Positions 1-10,086 of a DNA stretch of 64,000 bases are shown in pieces. The stretch lies in NCBI GenBank assembly GCA_002005505.1, contig KV908400.1:336003-400002 (forward strand), written 5' to 3'. The stretch is from Botryococcus braunii (taxonomy: Eukaryota > Chlorophyta > Trebouxiophyceae). The notes below the pieces were generated by a model, which worked only from the letters and a program-made list of their open reading frames with translations, did not search any database and was not told where the DNA came from. Within the stretch, counting starts at the first letter, position 1. Every line of letters starts with the position of its first letter. The translations under genes and the position numbers were made by a program.

Positions 1-3000
1 GGCTGTCACCACCTTCCCCTACCAGTCCACGCCACTGATGGGGAGAGCCAGGCGTTTCCACACAAGTCTCACCGCTGACATGAAGCTCATTCACTGGACA
101 GGACCCACCCGTGCAACTCAGCTCCCTGGGACCATTTGCAGTCATTATTGTGGCTGCCCCCCTCTCATCACTAACATGAAAATCAGAGCTCTCAGACTGG
201 CACCCATCTACCTGCACTTCCCCTGGTCCCGGTGACTGTGTGTCACTTTCTGTTAGCCCCACTTTGTCTCTGCTCTCTCCCATCTCCTGTGACAGCAGGA
301 GTTCTCTTGCAAGTGTTCGTTGCTCATGCCTCTGAGCTCTTGTCAGCCCATCAGCAGCCAAATTGGAATTCTCCAGGCTGGTTGGTCTGAGAGTCTCTTG
401 AGCTCGCATCATTTGTTGCTGTAGGCCCGAGTCCGAATGAGCGCCGCGGGCCAGGTCCAGAGTTGCTTCGATGGTCCTTCGGATCTCCGCGGGAGCAGTG
501 GATCTCTGGGGGTCAGGCTCGGGCTCAGCCTTCCCAGAGGGTCCTGAACATTCTGAGTCTGCGTCTTTCTGGGAAATGTGAGGGTGCAATGTCTCAACGG
601 ACGAGTCCTGGATCTCTGCCTCACTGTCGTCTTCACAGGATACAGTAACTGGCTCTGGGTGCTGTTTGGAAGTGCTGGTTCCAGAGGGAACAGGGCACAG
701 AAATTTCTCAGACTGAGCGGGAGTCACACTGAGACCAATACGAGAGGCCCCTCTGAGGTGCTCCACAAAGATGACATCTCTGCTTTCTCGCCATATGCCC
801 CCACCCATGTATATACGATAAGCTTTGGAGGAGGCTGAATAACCGGTGAGCATTCCTGGCACAGTTTTTGGTGCAAAGACTGGCCTCTGGACATCTGGGA
901 TATGCACATATGCAAGGCAGCCCCATGTGCGCAGAAGTGAGACATCAGGCTTATATCCCCAGAATAATTCAAAGGGGGTAAGGTCCCTGCCTGTACTTGG
1001 GCCCATGTTGAGCAGGGTGCATGCTGTCTCCAGGGCTTCTTTCCAGAGGGTGGGACTGGCAGCAGCAAAGGCCAGGATAGTCCGGGTTCTTTCCTTCAGG
1101 GTTCGGTTGGCTCGTTCAGCCACTCCATTCTGCTGTGGGGTGTAGGGGGCAGAGGTCTCCAGCTTAGTCCCCTGGGAGGCACAGAACTCCTTGAACCGAG
1201 CATTAATAAATTCAGTTCCCCTGTCACATCTGACACACTTCACAGTGGTTTTTCGTTGCGTCTGCCAGTAAACAAGTAAGTCCCTGACAGCTGCACTGAT
1301 GGTGTCTTTGGACTTTACTGGGATAACTGCTTTCCACTGAGAGGCTTCATCCAGTACAGTAACCCACAAACGTTCACCAGTAATGGCTGCAGGTGTAATG
1401 GGACCCACAGTGTCTATGTGTACTCGGTCCAGAGGTTCCAAGGCAGGTCTGGTACTGGTTCCGAAAGAGGGTCTGGCAGTCTTTCCTTCAATACATGCTT
1501 CACAGTGTACCGGGCAATCAGTGCAGGGAGAGAGGGAGGTGTCAATCCCAGTCACCAGGTTCTCCTTAGCAAGACGCTGCATCCACGTTTCTCCAGGGTG
1601 TCCCATTCTGCTATGCCAAATGTAACGTTTGGCACAGCTGTGCGACAAGATACTGGATTTTAACTGTTTGGTTGCACTGGCTGCATGCTTTGGTGTGCTG
1701 GTCCCTCTCACTGCAACTACACTATGAATGTAGTACAGTCCCATCTCTGCAGTGACCTGAGCTCTCCAGTGGTTTGGTCCACTGACATATGAAAAGGCAC
1801 CCACATTGTCTGTTTGGAATACTGCACCATCCCTAAGGGCAGCAGATACTGACAGGATGTTGGTGGTAGCTGAGGGGACACACTGCACATGATGGATCCA
1901 GAAGGGAATGCGTTGCGGGCTCAAAATACAGACTGACCCAGATGCAATAATACAACCAGTGGCATCAGAGGTAGCCAAGTGCAGGGGAATTGGTTTGGCA
2001 TGGATGATAGGATTATGCAGCAATGCCACGTCATTTACTAGGTGGACCGATGCCCCACTGTCAACCAGCCAGGAGTGCTGTAAGGGTTTACTGATCGTAC
2101 TGTCCAGGACATTGTGGGATATAGTGTACAGCATACCTTCAGGAGGAGGTGGAGGTGGAGCAGGAGGCTGGAACCAAGCAGGGAAGGCATCTGCACCATG
2201 ATGGGCCATTTGGGCTACTGGAGGATGGTGTCCACCCACAGGTGGCTGGCCCTGAGGCCACATGCCTTGCAGTTGCTGGACCGCTGCCACCACGTTCCTC
2301 TGGGTCTCCTCGTCCCTGCGCCTCTTTCTGCAGTCTCTCCAATAATGGCCCTTTTTATTACAGTAGTTGCAAACTCCCTTGGGATCAGATGCACTTGAAG
2401 ACTGCTGAGCAGTTGCTGCACTTGCTGCTGGCGGGTTGCTGGCTCCACTAGTGCTTGGGGTGATGGCCAGGACTCTGGGCTGGCGGGGAGCTGTCTCATC
2501 AAAGCCCAGGGCCGCTGCAGTGGTACGTAGTAATTCAGCCAGTTTGTTGAGTGGAGATGCGACGGCTGTGGACAGGCTGCCAGGCTCCTTAGCTGCCTCA
2601 GGGAGACCCTGCACTATTTGGGTCGCTACAAAGCCATCCATCAGATGATGATTATTTCTGTGGAGGCAGGCTTTGAGATTGAGCATGCGATTCACGTATT
2701 GGGAAATTGTTTCATCATGTCTCATCCCTTGACCCATTTCTTGCAACCAGTCCATGTTTGCCTGAAGATTATGTCCACCAATGAATTTCCTGCATATGTA
2801 CTCATATGCATCATATGCAGATCCCAGTTCTGCCAGTTCTCCTTGCCACTCCTCAGGCACAGATTCATACAACAGTAACAGAGCTGCTGCATCATGCAAC
2901 GTGCCAGGCATGGCCTCCAGCACTGCAGGAAGGGACCCCTTTGCCTCATTGGCTGCCAAATAAGCACTCTTCCAGATCAGAATATTATGTCCCTTGTCCC

Positions 3001-3169
3001 TCAGTTTGATGTGTACTTTAACCTGAGTGGGAATAACTTTTGGCAATACATCACCTTCCCCCCTTGATGTACTTGGGGTGCAGGGTTCTCGAACAGGTGT
3101 AGAGGTGGTGGTCTCGCTGCTTGAGGTTGACGCCCCACTCGTTGACTGCCCCTTCTTCTTCGATGTCAT
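1..3169 (-). CDS. Ty1/Copia retrotransposon Gag-Pol polyprotein, 3' part outside the window
   Basis: One frame stays open from an ATG at 3169 to the left edge (1056 codons, no stop). Gag comes first. A CCHC zinc knuckle (CNYCNKKGHYWRDC) lies near residue 266 and an aspartic protease motif (WLVDSGAS) near 370. A pre-integrase H-H-C-C module (HSRMGHPGE ... CPVHCEAC) lies near 520-555. The integrase follows with D (VHIDTVGP, about 586), D (RCDRGTEF, about 650) and E (PQQNGVAER, about 686), then a C-terminal segment with GYKPDVSLLRTWGCLAYVHI. The tail shown here is Ser/Glu-rich; reverse transcriptase and RNase H should lie to the left, outside the window. The protease-integrase-RT order marks Copia. 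An intact frame suggests a young copy. No LTR or primer-binding site was recognised between 3170 and the ORF at 3228. Confidence 0.93.
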   Translation of the reverse strand, partial: MTSKKKGQSTSGASTSSSETTTSTPVREPCTPSTSRGEGDVLPKVIPTQVKVHIKLRDKGHNILIWKSAYLAANEAKGSLPAVLEAMPGTLHDAAALLLLYESVPEEWQGELAELGSAYDAYEYICRKFIGGHNLQANMDWLQEMGQGMRHDETISQYVNRMLNLKACLHRNNHHLMDGFVATQIVQGLPEAAKEPGSLSTAVASPLNKLAELLRTTAAALGFDETAPRQPRVLAITPSTSGASNPPAASAATAQQSSSASDPKGVCNYCNKKGHYWRDCRKRRRDEETQRNVVAAVQQLQGMWPQGQPPVGGHHPPVAQMAHHGADAFPAWFQPPAPPPPPPEGMLYTISHNVLDSTISKPLQHSWLVDSGASVHLVNDVALLHNPIIHAKPIPLHLATSDATGCIIASGSVCILSPQRIPFWIHHVQCVPSATTNILSVSAALRDGAVFQTDNVGAFSYVSGPNHWRAQVTAEMGLYYIHSVVAVRGTSTPKHAASATKQLKSSILSHSCAKRYIWHSRMGHPGETWMQRLAKENLVTGIDTSLSPCTDCPVHCEACIEGKTARPSFGTSTRPALEPLDRVHIDTVGPITPAAITGERLWVTVLDEASQWKAVIPVKSKDTISAAVRDLLVYWQTQRKTTVKCVRCDRGTEFINARFKEFCASQGTKLETSAPYTPQQNGVAERANRTLKERTRTILAFAAASPTLWKEALETACTLLNMGPSTGRDLTPFELFWGYKPDVSLLRTWGCLAYVHIPDVQRPVFAPKTVPGMLTGYSASSKAYRIYMGGGIWRESRDVIFVEHLRGASRIGLSVTPAQSEKFLCPVPSGTSTSKQHPEPVTVSCEDDSEAEIQDSSVETLHPHISQKDADSECSGPSGKAEPEPDPQRSTAPAEIRRTIEATLDLARGAHSDSGLQQQMMRAQETLRPTSLENSNLAADGLTRAQRHEQRTLARELLLSQEMGESRDKVGLTESDTQSPGPGEVQVDGCQSESSDFHVSDERGAATIMTANGPRELSCTGGSCPVNELHVSGETCVETPGSPHQWRGLVGEGGDS

Positions 3170-3227
3170 TGTCTGCACTCTATACGATTATCAAGGAAAC
3201 ATTCAGACAGTCATCTCAACCACCGGA

Positions 3228-3713
3228 CTAATCACTGTCTGACTCCGTCTCCCAGTCAGCTTCACATCGAACACTCAGAGACAGGGTGTCTTTGAAAGCA
3301 GCTATCGGGATAGTGGACAATGCTAACTCCACTGAGTTGTACGCTGCAATTTCGGCTGTTTCCTGCTCTCTGTTCAGCCAGACAACGGTACGCCAATACT
3401 TCAGGAACTTAGCCTTCGTGATGAACCCAGGCTCAAGATTCACAAACGAGATCTCCCACGGGGTGAACTTATAAGCTGGATACACAGGAAATCTATCCGC
3501 AAACCACGATGGCAGAGGAAGCGGGCGTCCAGCGTACAGATGAAGAACGTAGTTTTTGATGACGAGTGCTCGCTCGTCCGGTGTACGTTCTCCTCGAGGT
3601 CCCCCAGCCTTGATTCGATCGTTGTACGAGGGAGGTCCAGTCCTTAGGTGCGCAGGAACGTTGACACAGGTAGTTTTTCTTGCCGTCTGCTTCGTGCGGC
3701 GTTTCTTAGCCCT
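3228..3713 (-). CDS. Unknown protein fragment beginning with a histone H3 tail-like motif
   Basis: An open frame of 161 codons lies 59 bp upstream of the Copia ATG on the same strand. An in-frame TGA (3714-3716) precedes it and there is no ATG before the conserved-looking part, so translation probably enters by splicing; the AG at GGGCTAAG just before it is a possible acceptor. The first residues are AKKRRTKQTARKTT. RTKQTARK is identical to residues 2-9 of the histone H3 tail. The rest is not an H3 fold. It contains PDERALVIKNYVLHLYAGRP, FADRFPVYPAYKFTPWEISF and KAKFLKYWRTVVWLNREQ, and ends acidic (WETESDSD). I do not recognise the family. It may be an extra ORF of the Copia element or a host or other mobile-element exon. 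Confidence 0.5.
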   Translation of the reverse strand, partial: RAKKRRTKQTARKTTCVNVPAHLRTGPPSYNDRIKAGGPRGERTPDERALVIKNYVLHLYAGRPLPLPSWFADRFPVYPAYKFTPWEISFVNLEPGFITKAKFLKYWRTVVWLNREQETAEIAAYNSVELALSTIPIAAFKDTLSLSVRCEADWETESDSD

Positions 3714-3769
3714 TCACGGTTGTCTTCCTCCGTCTTCAGAGCCACCCACACTCAACGGGAGAGTGGTGG

Positions 3770-3794
3770 GCCCATAACCTGTTAGGTTATGGGC
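3770..3794. repeat. Short inverted repeat, 11-bp arms
   Basis: GCCCATAACCT and its exact complement flank a 3-base spacer (GTT). It sits just 3' (minus strand) of the first CACTCCGGGTG module. Confidence 0.85.
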
Positions 3795-3804
3795 TTGGCG
3801 TATT

Positions 3805-4643
3805 CCTGTGCAGTGGCGGCACGGAGGGTGTGAGTCAAAGTTCGCTCTACTGTGTGACGAAGAGTAGAGTCAAGAACATGAACAATCAAGGACTGATTGG
3901 GCAACTTTAAGGAAACACCCGGAGTGCTTGTGTAGTCCCAACCAAGTCTATTACAATTGCTCACTTGCTCTCTCTTAACAACGGAATTCAATCTACCCTA
4001 ACTGGTACGTACTCAGAAAGGATCAATCTCATTGTCCGATGATAAGATAGCCAAGCACATACACATAACATGAAATACTAAGGTCAACAAAGCCTAAAAT
4101 CTCCCATTCTATTCACAATCACGTTACCTGTGCAGTGGCGGCACGGAGGGTGTGAGTCAAAGTTCGCTCTACTGTGTGACGAAGAGTAGAGTCAAGAACA
4201 TGAACAATCAAGGACTGATTGGGCAACTTTAAGGAAACACCCGGAGTGCTTGTGTAGTCCCAACCAAGTGCCTTGCCTCTCCGTGCTAGCACCACTACCT
4301 TCCTGCACTAAACGTGTCTGTAACTTGCGTTATCTCTATCTACATTCAAATTGTTCCTAACCGCGAAGTCTTTGCAGTTTCGCCCATATTAGTCATTTAT
4401 TATTGTCACTGACGGAAATGCCACCATTACTCCACTGAGGGAAAGGCATAAATAACTCATCCAATACAACAACGTCACACTAAGATGTAGCACTTTACCT
4501 GTATGTCCCGGCACGAAGGGTGTTAAGCTCGGTCGGGTCTCTTGCTGTGTGTAGGAGAGCAAGCAGAGCCCGACTATGTGTTGACACTTGTGGCAACTGA
4601 TCAGAGATAAGCACCCGGAGTGCTCTTTCAGTCCCAACCAAGT
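3805..4643 (-). repeat. Three-copy array of a 140-bp exon-like module (module G)
   Basis: Copies lie at 3805-3947, 4127-4269 and 4498-4643. The first two are nearly identical; the third is diverged. Read on the minus strand each begins ACTTGGTTGGGACT, carries the small hairpin GCACTCCGGGTG, and contains a longer stem (CTCTACT/AGTAGAG in two copies, GTCGGG/CCCGAC in the third). The two right-hand copies end in CAG followed by a GTAA donor-like site. The leftmost copy instead runs directly into downstream sequence, as if spliced. The leftmost copy is also open in frame (LGWDYTSTPGVSLKLPNQ...), but the third copy is not open in that frame, so coding is doubtful. Related modules occur at 15,645 and 17,348 on the plus strand. 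Confidence 0.7.
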
Positions 4644-4741
4644 GCCGAGCCCTTCATGCCGGCTGCTTATATCCTTTCTAGCAAGAACGTGTCAAATTGC
4701 ATTACTCTCTTTCTCCTAAGTGGAATCAGTCTAGACCAATT

Positions 4742-4767
4742 ATGGCAGAACTCTAGAGTTCTGCCAT
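4742..4767. repeat. Perfect 26-bp palindrome
   Basis: The two 13-bp halves of this stretch, centred on CTCTAGAG, are exact reverse complements with no spacer. The remaining sequence between 4644 and 4879 shows nothing else recognisable. Confidence 0.85.
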
Positions 4768-4879
4768 CCATTACTCAACCTCTTAGATTGTTCACAGTGA
4801 CTGCTTTAGAGAAGCCTGGCCACTATTACTCTTCTGAGGGAAAGTCACTAATTGTTCTTTCACTATTATAACAGTTTCT

Positions 4880-5665
4880 CACACACCAGTTGCACCAACA
4901 AGTGGAAGTTCACCATATTTCTCAATTTTGGGCCCCGCAACTCGGCGTAGGGCCCAACATCACCCCTTGAGGCTGCGTCCCCTCCCCTCTGCCCGTCCGC
5001 ATTCACACGGGCCAAGCTTTCAGCCCAGCCAAAACATTCAGAAACACCTCAAAACAATCACGGATTGCTTGAAAATATTGCAGCGAAATGCTACCAAGGT
5101 GTCAGGCTCACGGCTTCCTTTCGGACCTTGGGCATGCAAAATTCCGTGCCTTCCCCGATGCTCTCCAAACTTCGCACCCCTTCTCCTTGCCACCACGGCC
5201 ACCCACTGGTATGCCTCTTGCAAATAGAAAGCCCTGGGAACGCCCTCTAAAGCTCTTGCAAACAGAGCCCTTACCTCCCCGGGCTTCAAACGGCCAGTCC
5301 CACCCTGCAACTTCAGGGCGGTACTGTACCATCTTTGTCGCGCAGGGCCCACCAGATTTCCTTTGTACTACGGTAAGTTGCAGTACGCCTCACACGTGTA
5401 CTGCCCATGGCCCTCAAAACCCCTGATTAAATATCCTGAAATGCGGATTTCTGCAGCCCAGATTTGCGCCTGACAAGATTTATTGTCATGGGTGTTGACA
5501 CCCATGACAAGAAGTTTTGTCACAGCGTTACTCACGCAGGTCTGGCCTGCAAAACCCCACTTTGCGCTTACAGCCCACAAACTTTTATATCAAGGTTCTA
5601 CATGAGCAAGGCAAAACGTGGGAAGCTAGGCCGACGAGACACAGCCCCTACACATGACCAACACT
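4880..5665. repeat. Dispersed repeat P, copy 1
   Basis: The body begins CACACACCAGTTGCACCAAC and runs to about 5510. A side segment (5515-5665) is shared with copy 3. The body is shared with copy 2 (7971-8517) in direct orientation and with copy 3 (25,788-26,345) in inverse orientation. On the minus strand a frame reading QWVAVVARRRGAKFGEH is partly conserved between copies, but copy 2 has a stop in it, so I do not call a gene. A hairpin with GTCATGGGTGT arms lies near 5490-5511. Confidence 0.8.
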
Positions 5666-5718
5666 TGGTGTAGTGTAAAGATGATGTCCGAAGTAAGTAC
5701 TTGTGGAAGTAGGTTCAC

Positions 5719-6160
5719 CTGTTTATCAACCCGTAAGCATATGTTACTATCTTATGCAACATCAGTTACGATCATGCTATCGTCAACTGATCACCGCTGC
5801 CAACCCGTGTAAACACTACGCTTTTACGTGTAGTGTTTACAATATGATATAGTTATGCAGCCACCACTGTCATACTACAGACAGCAACACAACTCCTGAT
5901 ATTCTCAGTCACTCTAACATGCAAAGCAACGCGCGTTGCTACGAACTCGAGCAACATCTCGGCAGAGATATCCAGACAGGTCCTTTCGGGCAGTCACACA
6001 AAATAGGACTCCAGGCGACATCTTTAGAGATCCTAACTGTCTTAGTTACATGGTGTTATTAATTACCTGTTTATTAATCCGTAAGTATATGTTAGTATCT
6101 TACGCAAGCATCAGTTACGATCGTGCTATCGTCAACTGATCCCCTGCACAAATAACGCCA
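5719..6160 (-). repeat. Hairpin-exon element family 2, copy e (5'-truncated)
   Basis: The first part (about 5719-6035) is an intron-less array like 15,981-16,258. The junctions CTGATCACC/GCTGCC and CAACTCC/TGATATTC show both introns absent. A GT...AG-type linker follows on the minus strand, then the last exon of an intron-containing copy, broken off just inside the position of the first intron (about 6145). It abuts copy d head to head. A hairpin with GTAAACACTAC arms lies near 5808-5840. Confidence 0.7.
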
Positions 6161-6162
6161 TC

Positions 6163-7484
6163 GTGTTGTGTATTGAAAGAGAGCATAAGGTACGGATCCG
6201 AATGTACGGATGTACATGTACGTAAGTATGTGTGCTCTAGAGCACACATACCTACAAAGAGAGATCTCTCTCTGAATCACATCATTGCTTTTAGGCACGT
6301 CACTTGATTGGACGAAGGGACATATTATGTGCATAAGAAAACGCATGCATCAGGACACAAAAATTGTTGTTATGTTTAGGAGCCCTGGAGAGAGAGAGGT
6401 CTCCATGGGAGTTAGAAGTTCATAGCCCACCATGCAAGTACGGGTCTCCATGAAGTTCAAGGAACTGTGATAGAGATTCTATCGAGAGTGTAGACGTGTA
6501 GGACAGATGTGCAAGATATGGCATAAGTCTGTATCTCGTGGTGTGACAAGTGTACTTCACACACTTAGGTGTGGTGATAAAGTACACCTCTCTGCGGTGA
6601 TCTTCGATTGTACGTAACGCACGATCGAGCTAGGAGGGGCAGATCGGCAGTTTGTTCCTCAGACAGTTGGAGCTGTCTATCGAAGTTTCCTGGAGTCCTA
6701 TTCAGTGTGAGTCGCTGAAGAACCTGTCTGGAACCTGCCGTGATATTGCTTTGACTAATAGCATGCTTTGCAAGTGCATCTGGGAAAAGTAAAGAATATC
6801 GGTAAGCCCCGGTTAGTGCATCGGTTGTGTGAGAGCATGATGGTGCAAAGGTGTTAATGAAGGTCCATTTAATTATAAATACTAAATTACATTTCAATGC
6901 TATGCAGGAGGTTGTTTTACTGTCTGTTGTATGACAGTGGTGGCTGCACAAGTGTAGTGTTTACACGGGTCAGTAGCGTTATGAACAACTACTGGAACGC
7001 ATGTGCATTGATGAAAGACATTGTGGTATTTAGTTACTGTCATAAGAATGTTACTTAAGGTTGCGATGGCGTTATACGTGCAGGTGATCAGTTGACGATA
7101 CCACAATTGTAACTGATGCTTGTGTAAGATAGTAACATATGCTTACGGGTTGATAAACAGGTAATAAATAACACCATGTAACAGATAGTTGGAGCTTTTT
7201 ATCGAAGTTGTATAATGTCCTATTCAGTGTGAATCGCTGAAGGACATGTCTGCAACTTGCCGTGATATTGCTTTGACTAATAGCATACTTTGCGAGTGCA
7301 TGTGGAAAAAATAAAGAATATCGGAGGTTGTTTTACTCTCTGTTGTAAGACAATGGTGGCTGCATAAGTGTCGTTTTACACGGGTTGCCACTGCCAACTT
7401 GGCAGCGGTGATCAGTTGACGATAGCACGATCTTAACAAACGCTTGTGTAAGATAGTAACATAAGCTTACGGGTTGATAAAGAG
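6163..7484 (+). repeat. Hairpin-exon element family 2, copy d (leader + intron-containing array + intron-less array)
   Basis: 6163-6660 is a leader also present, inverted, at 16,860-17,240. The intron-containing array spans about 6663-7160. Its first intron is 6802-6907 (AATATCG|GTAAG...TGCAG|GAGG, 106 nt). The second, about 6978-7083, ends TGCAG but has a degenerate donor (GTTATG). The linker 7161-7184 starts GTAATA and ends ACAG. The intron-less array 7185-7484 reads AATATCGGAGGTTG straight across the first junction. Exon hairpins include GATATT/AATATC, ACTGTC/GACAGT and ATCAGTT/AACTGAT. No frame stays open through the array, so it is probably non-coding. Confidence 0.75.
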
Positions 7485-7539
7485 GTGAAACCACATCCGC
7501 AAATACGTACTTCGGACCTCATCTGTACTCTACACATCG

Positions 7540-7960
7540 CAAGCCTTAAGTAACATTCTTACGACAGTAACTAAATAACACAGTGCCTTTCTATCAATGT
7601 ACATGCGTTCCAGTAGGTGTCTGTACCACTGCCAACCCGTGTAAATACTACACTGATGCAGCCACCACTGTCATATGATGGACAGCAACACAACTCCCTG
7701 CACAACATTATCTCTTATGTTGACTGAATGTTGAAAGTCATTTAGTCAACATAAGTTCTTATGTTGACGAAGTGTTGAAAGTCATCTAGTCACCATGTAA
7801 ATGTATATGACATTTAGTTCTCACGGCTAAATGAGCTTAACCACTGACCAGCACGCTATTGATCTACAGTGATCAATAGCTGCGAGAGCACACATACTTA
7901 CCTACATGTACATCCGTACATCCGGATCCGTACCTTATGCTCTCTCTCAAGACACAACAC
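7540..7960 (-). repeat. Hairpin-exon element family 2, partial inverted copy
   Basis: 7541-7690 matches the first-intron and exon portion of the copy at 16,375-16,515, in the same orientation as that copy. 7885-7955 matches the leader end (ACATGTACATCCGTACATCC). Between them lies a stem pair around TTATGTTGACT/AGTCAACATAA (about 7730-7765) and a near-repeat of it. Together with copies e and d it makes the 5.7-7.96 kb block a composite of opposed copies. Confidence 0.65.
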
Positions 7961-7970
7961 TTAGTTACAC

Positions 7971-8517
7971 ACACACACCAGTTGCACCAACAAGTGGAAG
8001 TTAACCAAGTTTCTTAACTTTGGGCCCCGCAATTCGGCGTCCAAAACACTCAGAAATACCCCAAAACAATCACGGATTGCTTGAAAAGTTTGCAGCAAAA
8101 TGTTACCGAGGTGTCGGGCTCACGGCTTCCTTTCGGACCTTGGGCATGCAAAATTCTGTACCTTCTCCGATGCGCTCCAAAATTCGCACCCCTTCTCATC
8201 GCCACCACGGCCACCCGCTGCTATATCTCTTGCCAAAAAGAAAAAAGGGCACTGGGAACGCCCTCTAAAGCTCTTGCAAACAGAGCCCTTACCTCCCCGC
8301 GCTTCAAACGGCAAGTCCCACCTGCAACTTTGGGGCCGTACTGTACCATCTTTGTCGCGCAGGGCCCACTAGATGTTTTTCGGTACTACGGCAACTTGCA
8401 GTAAGCCTCACACGTGTACTGCCCATGGCCCTCAATTCCCTTGATTAAATGTCCTAAAATACCGATTTCTGCAGCCCAGATTTGCGCCTGACAGGAGTTA
8501 TTGTCATGGGTGTCGAC
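7971..8517. repeat. Dispersed repeat P, copy 2
   Basis: This is a direct repeat of the body of copy 1, from CACACACCAGTTGCACC to TTGTCATGGGTGT. It lacks about 90 bp present near 4955-5035 of copy 1. Copies 1 and 2 bracket the composite hairpin-exon block. Confidence 0.8.
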
Positions 8518-8529
8518 TGTATTGGGCGT

Positions 8530-8712
8530 GCCGCGGGCGAGCCTGCCATTCCCGCGGCTGCAGCCTCGAGAGAATGGCTGAGGCAACCAAAGACCTCAGA
8601 TACGGGAGTGGTTGGTCCCCGTCCTCACAAAAGGGTAGCAGGGCCCTCGGGAGGATGGGCCGGGACATTTAGTGAAATGGGGAAACAGGAGGGCTGCCTA
8701 AACCAACCAAAC
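8530..8712 (-). repeat. Inverted fragment of the large repeat unit
   Basis: This stretch is the reverse complement of 11,690-11,880 (unit A) and of about 31,370-31,560 (unit B). Landmarks are the GAGGCTGCAGCCTCG palindrome and the sequence around AAAAGGGTAGCAGGGCCC. It lies directly left of unit A and in opposite orientation to it. Confidence 0.8.
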
Positions 8713-9028
8713 ACGTGCTCCGCCCTAACAATCCCGCTCCAGGCGGGGGGCCTCCGCCCAGATCGCTGCAGCCCCTAAGGAGCACTGCGACATCCCCTGG
8801 GCTGGTGCGTTCGCTCACTCAGACACGCTTGGGCACGCGTGTTGAGCCTCACAGTCCGTCCATTTCGCATTTGTGATCAATATGCAATGTCCCGATATCT
8901 TCTGGCCCCAAGAAGGCTCACTGTCTGCCAATTAGCGGGCGTATTTCACTCTCTGTCCTTGGGCGCACTTCAACTTTTCAGGCTTCGTTAACCGAGCCAC
9001 CCCTTCCCAGATCTGCTCACTGGAGCAC

Positions 9029-9100
9029 TGCAGACCCTCGAACAAACGCTCGAAGGGAGGGTGCGCACCCTCCCTTCGAGCGTTTGTTCGAGGGTCTGCA
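9029..9100. repeat. Perfect 72-bp palindrome
   Basis: Two 36-nt arms meet at GTGC|GCAC with no spacer and no mismatch. Only the right arm exists at the equivalent place in units B (about 27,685) and C (about 34,876), so the left arm was added in copy A. Confidence 0.92.
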
Positions 9101-9341
9101 TATAAAATCAAAAATTGAAAAGCCCAACGATCACAGTGAACAAACGACGATATACGTAACCGTTACTTGGAACCCTCAGGGTTCGTCAGAAGAAGAGGCG
9201 GTGCTTTCGACTATTTCGCAGCATAGGCCCACAACACCTTGCTGGTGGCCAATGTGTCAGCAGGATTTAAACTCAAGGTTACAAATTTTGTATGCGCCAA
9301 GACTTGATCATCAAGATGACGGGCAAACCTTGCAGGTAAGC

Positions 9342-9347
9342 CTGTGT

Positions 9348-9433
<86 letters not shown>
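9342..9433. repeat. (GT)n microsatellite at a donor-like site
   Basis: The tract starts directly after TTGCAGGTAAGCC. Equivalent tracts lie at 27,966-28,040 and 35,153-35,254. Confidence 0.95.
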
Positions 9434-9434
<1 letters not shown>

Positions 9435-10086
9435 TGGTTGTGAGAGAGTGAGAGAGAGGGGGGGGGGGGAGGGAGGGAGAGCACACGCGGGCACACACAC
9501 GCATGTGCTGGCACGCTTGTTGTTCTTTGTGTGGTGTCTAGGTGTGTAGTGGGGGAGGGGGAGAAGTTGGAGGGGGTATCCCTGCACATGGGCCAGGGCA
9601 AATGCAGGGGCTTGAGTGCCATGCATCGGGGGCAAATATGTAGCGTTGCCCGCATGTGCAGAGAACAGACGCTTACGCATGCACGGACTGCAGACGCCCG
9701 GGGGGGGGGGGGGTGCAGGAGCGTGATATGCATGTTGTTGGAAATGTGCATGCTCTTGGTTGGCTGCATAGTGTCCGGCACACCAGCCCTTCCAAATCAC
9801 ATGGCCTTCCAAATTTCATGTGTGCACCCACAACTGTTTTTGTTGGTGTCATGCGGTTCTTGCACAGGGCTCAGCCACGTGACTGCGATCGCTTTCAGAT
9901 GCTCTCAACACCGGTGACCCCCTGAGGGCGGGGACATTATCTCTATGCGCCCCCCCCCCCCCATTCGATTCCCCTGCATCTCGCTCCTGCATCTTTCTTA
10001 CCTCTCCCCCTCTAACCAATGTGCAATCCGGCGCCCTTCTCCTCCTCTCCTCCGCATCCCTCCCCCAACCCCCCCCCCCTCGTGAG

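Noticed and set aside
3170..3227. Copia LTR end and primer-binding site
   Set aside because: A TGGTTGAGATG string exists on the minus strand, but no LTR terminus or matching direct repeat could be shown.
5038..5352. Protein-coding gene in repeat P (QWVAVVARRR frame)
   Set aside because: The frame is only partly kept in copy 3 and is interrupted in copy 2; codon evidence is weak.
9211..9812. Long frames reading HTHTHT, CVCVCV, SLSLSL or ERERER here and at most other microsatellites
   Set aside because: They are translations of dinucleotide tracts in introns or intergenic DNA and are not proteins.
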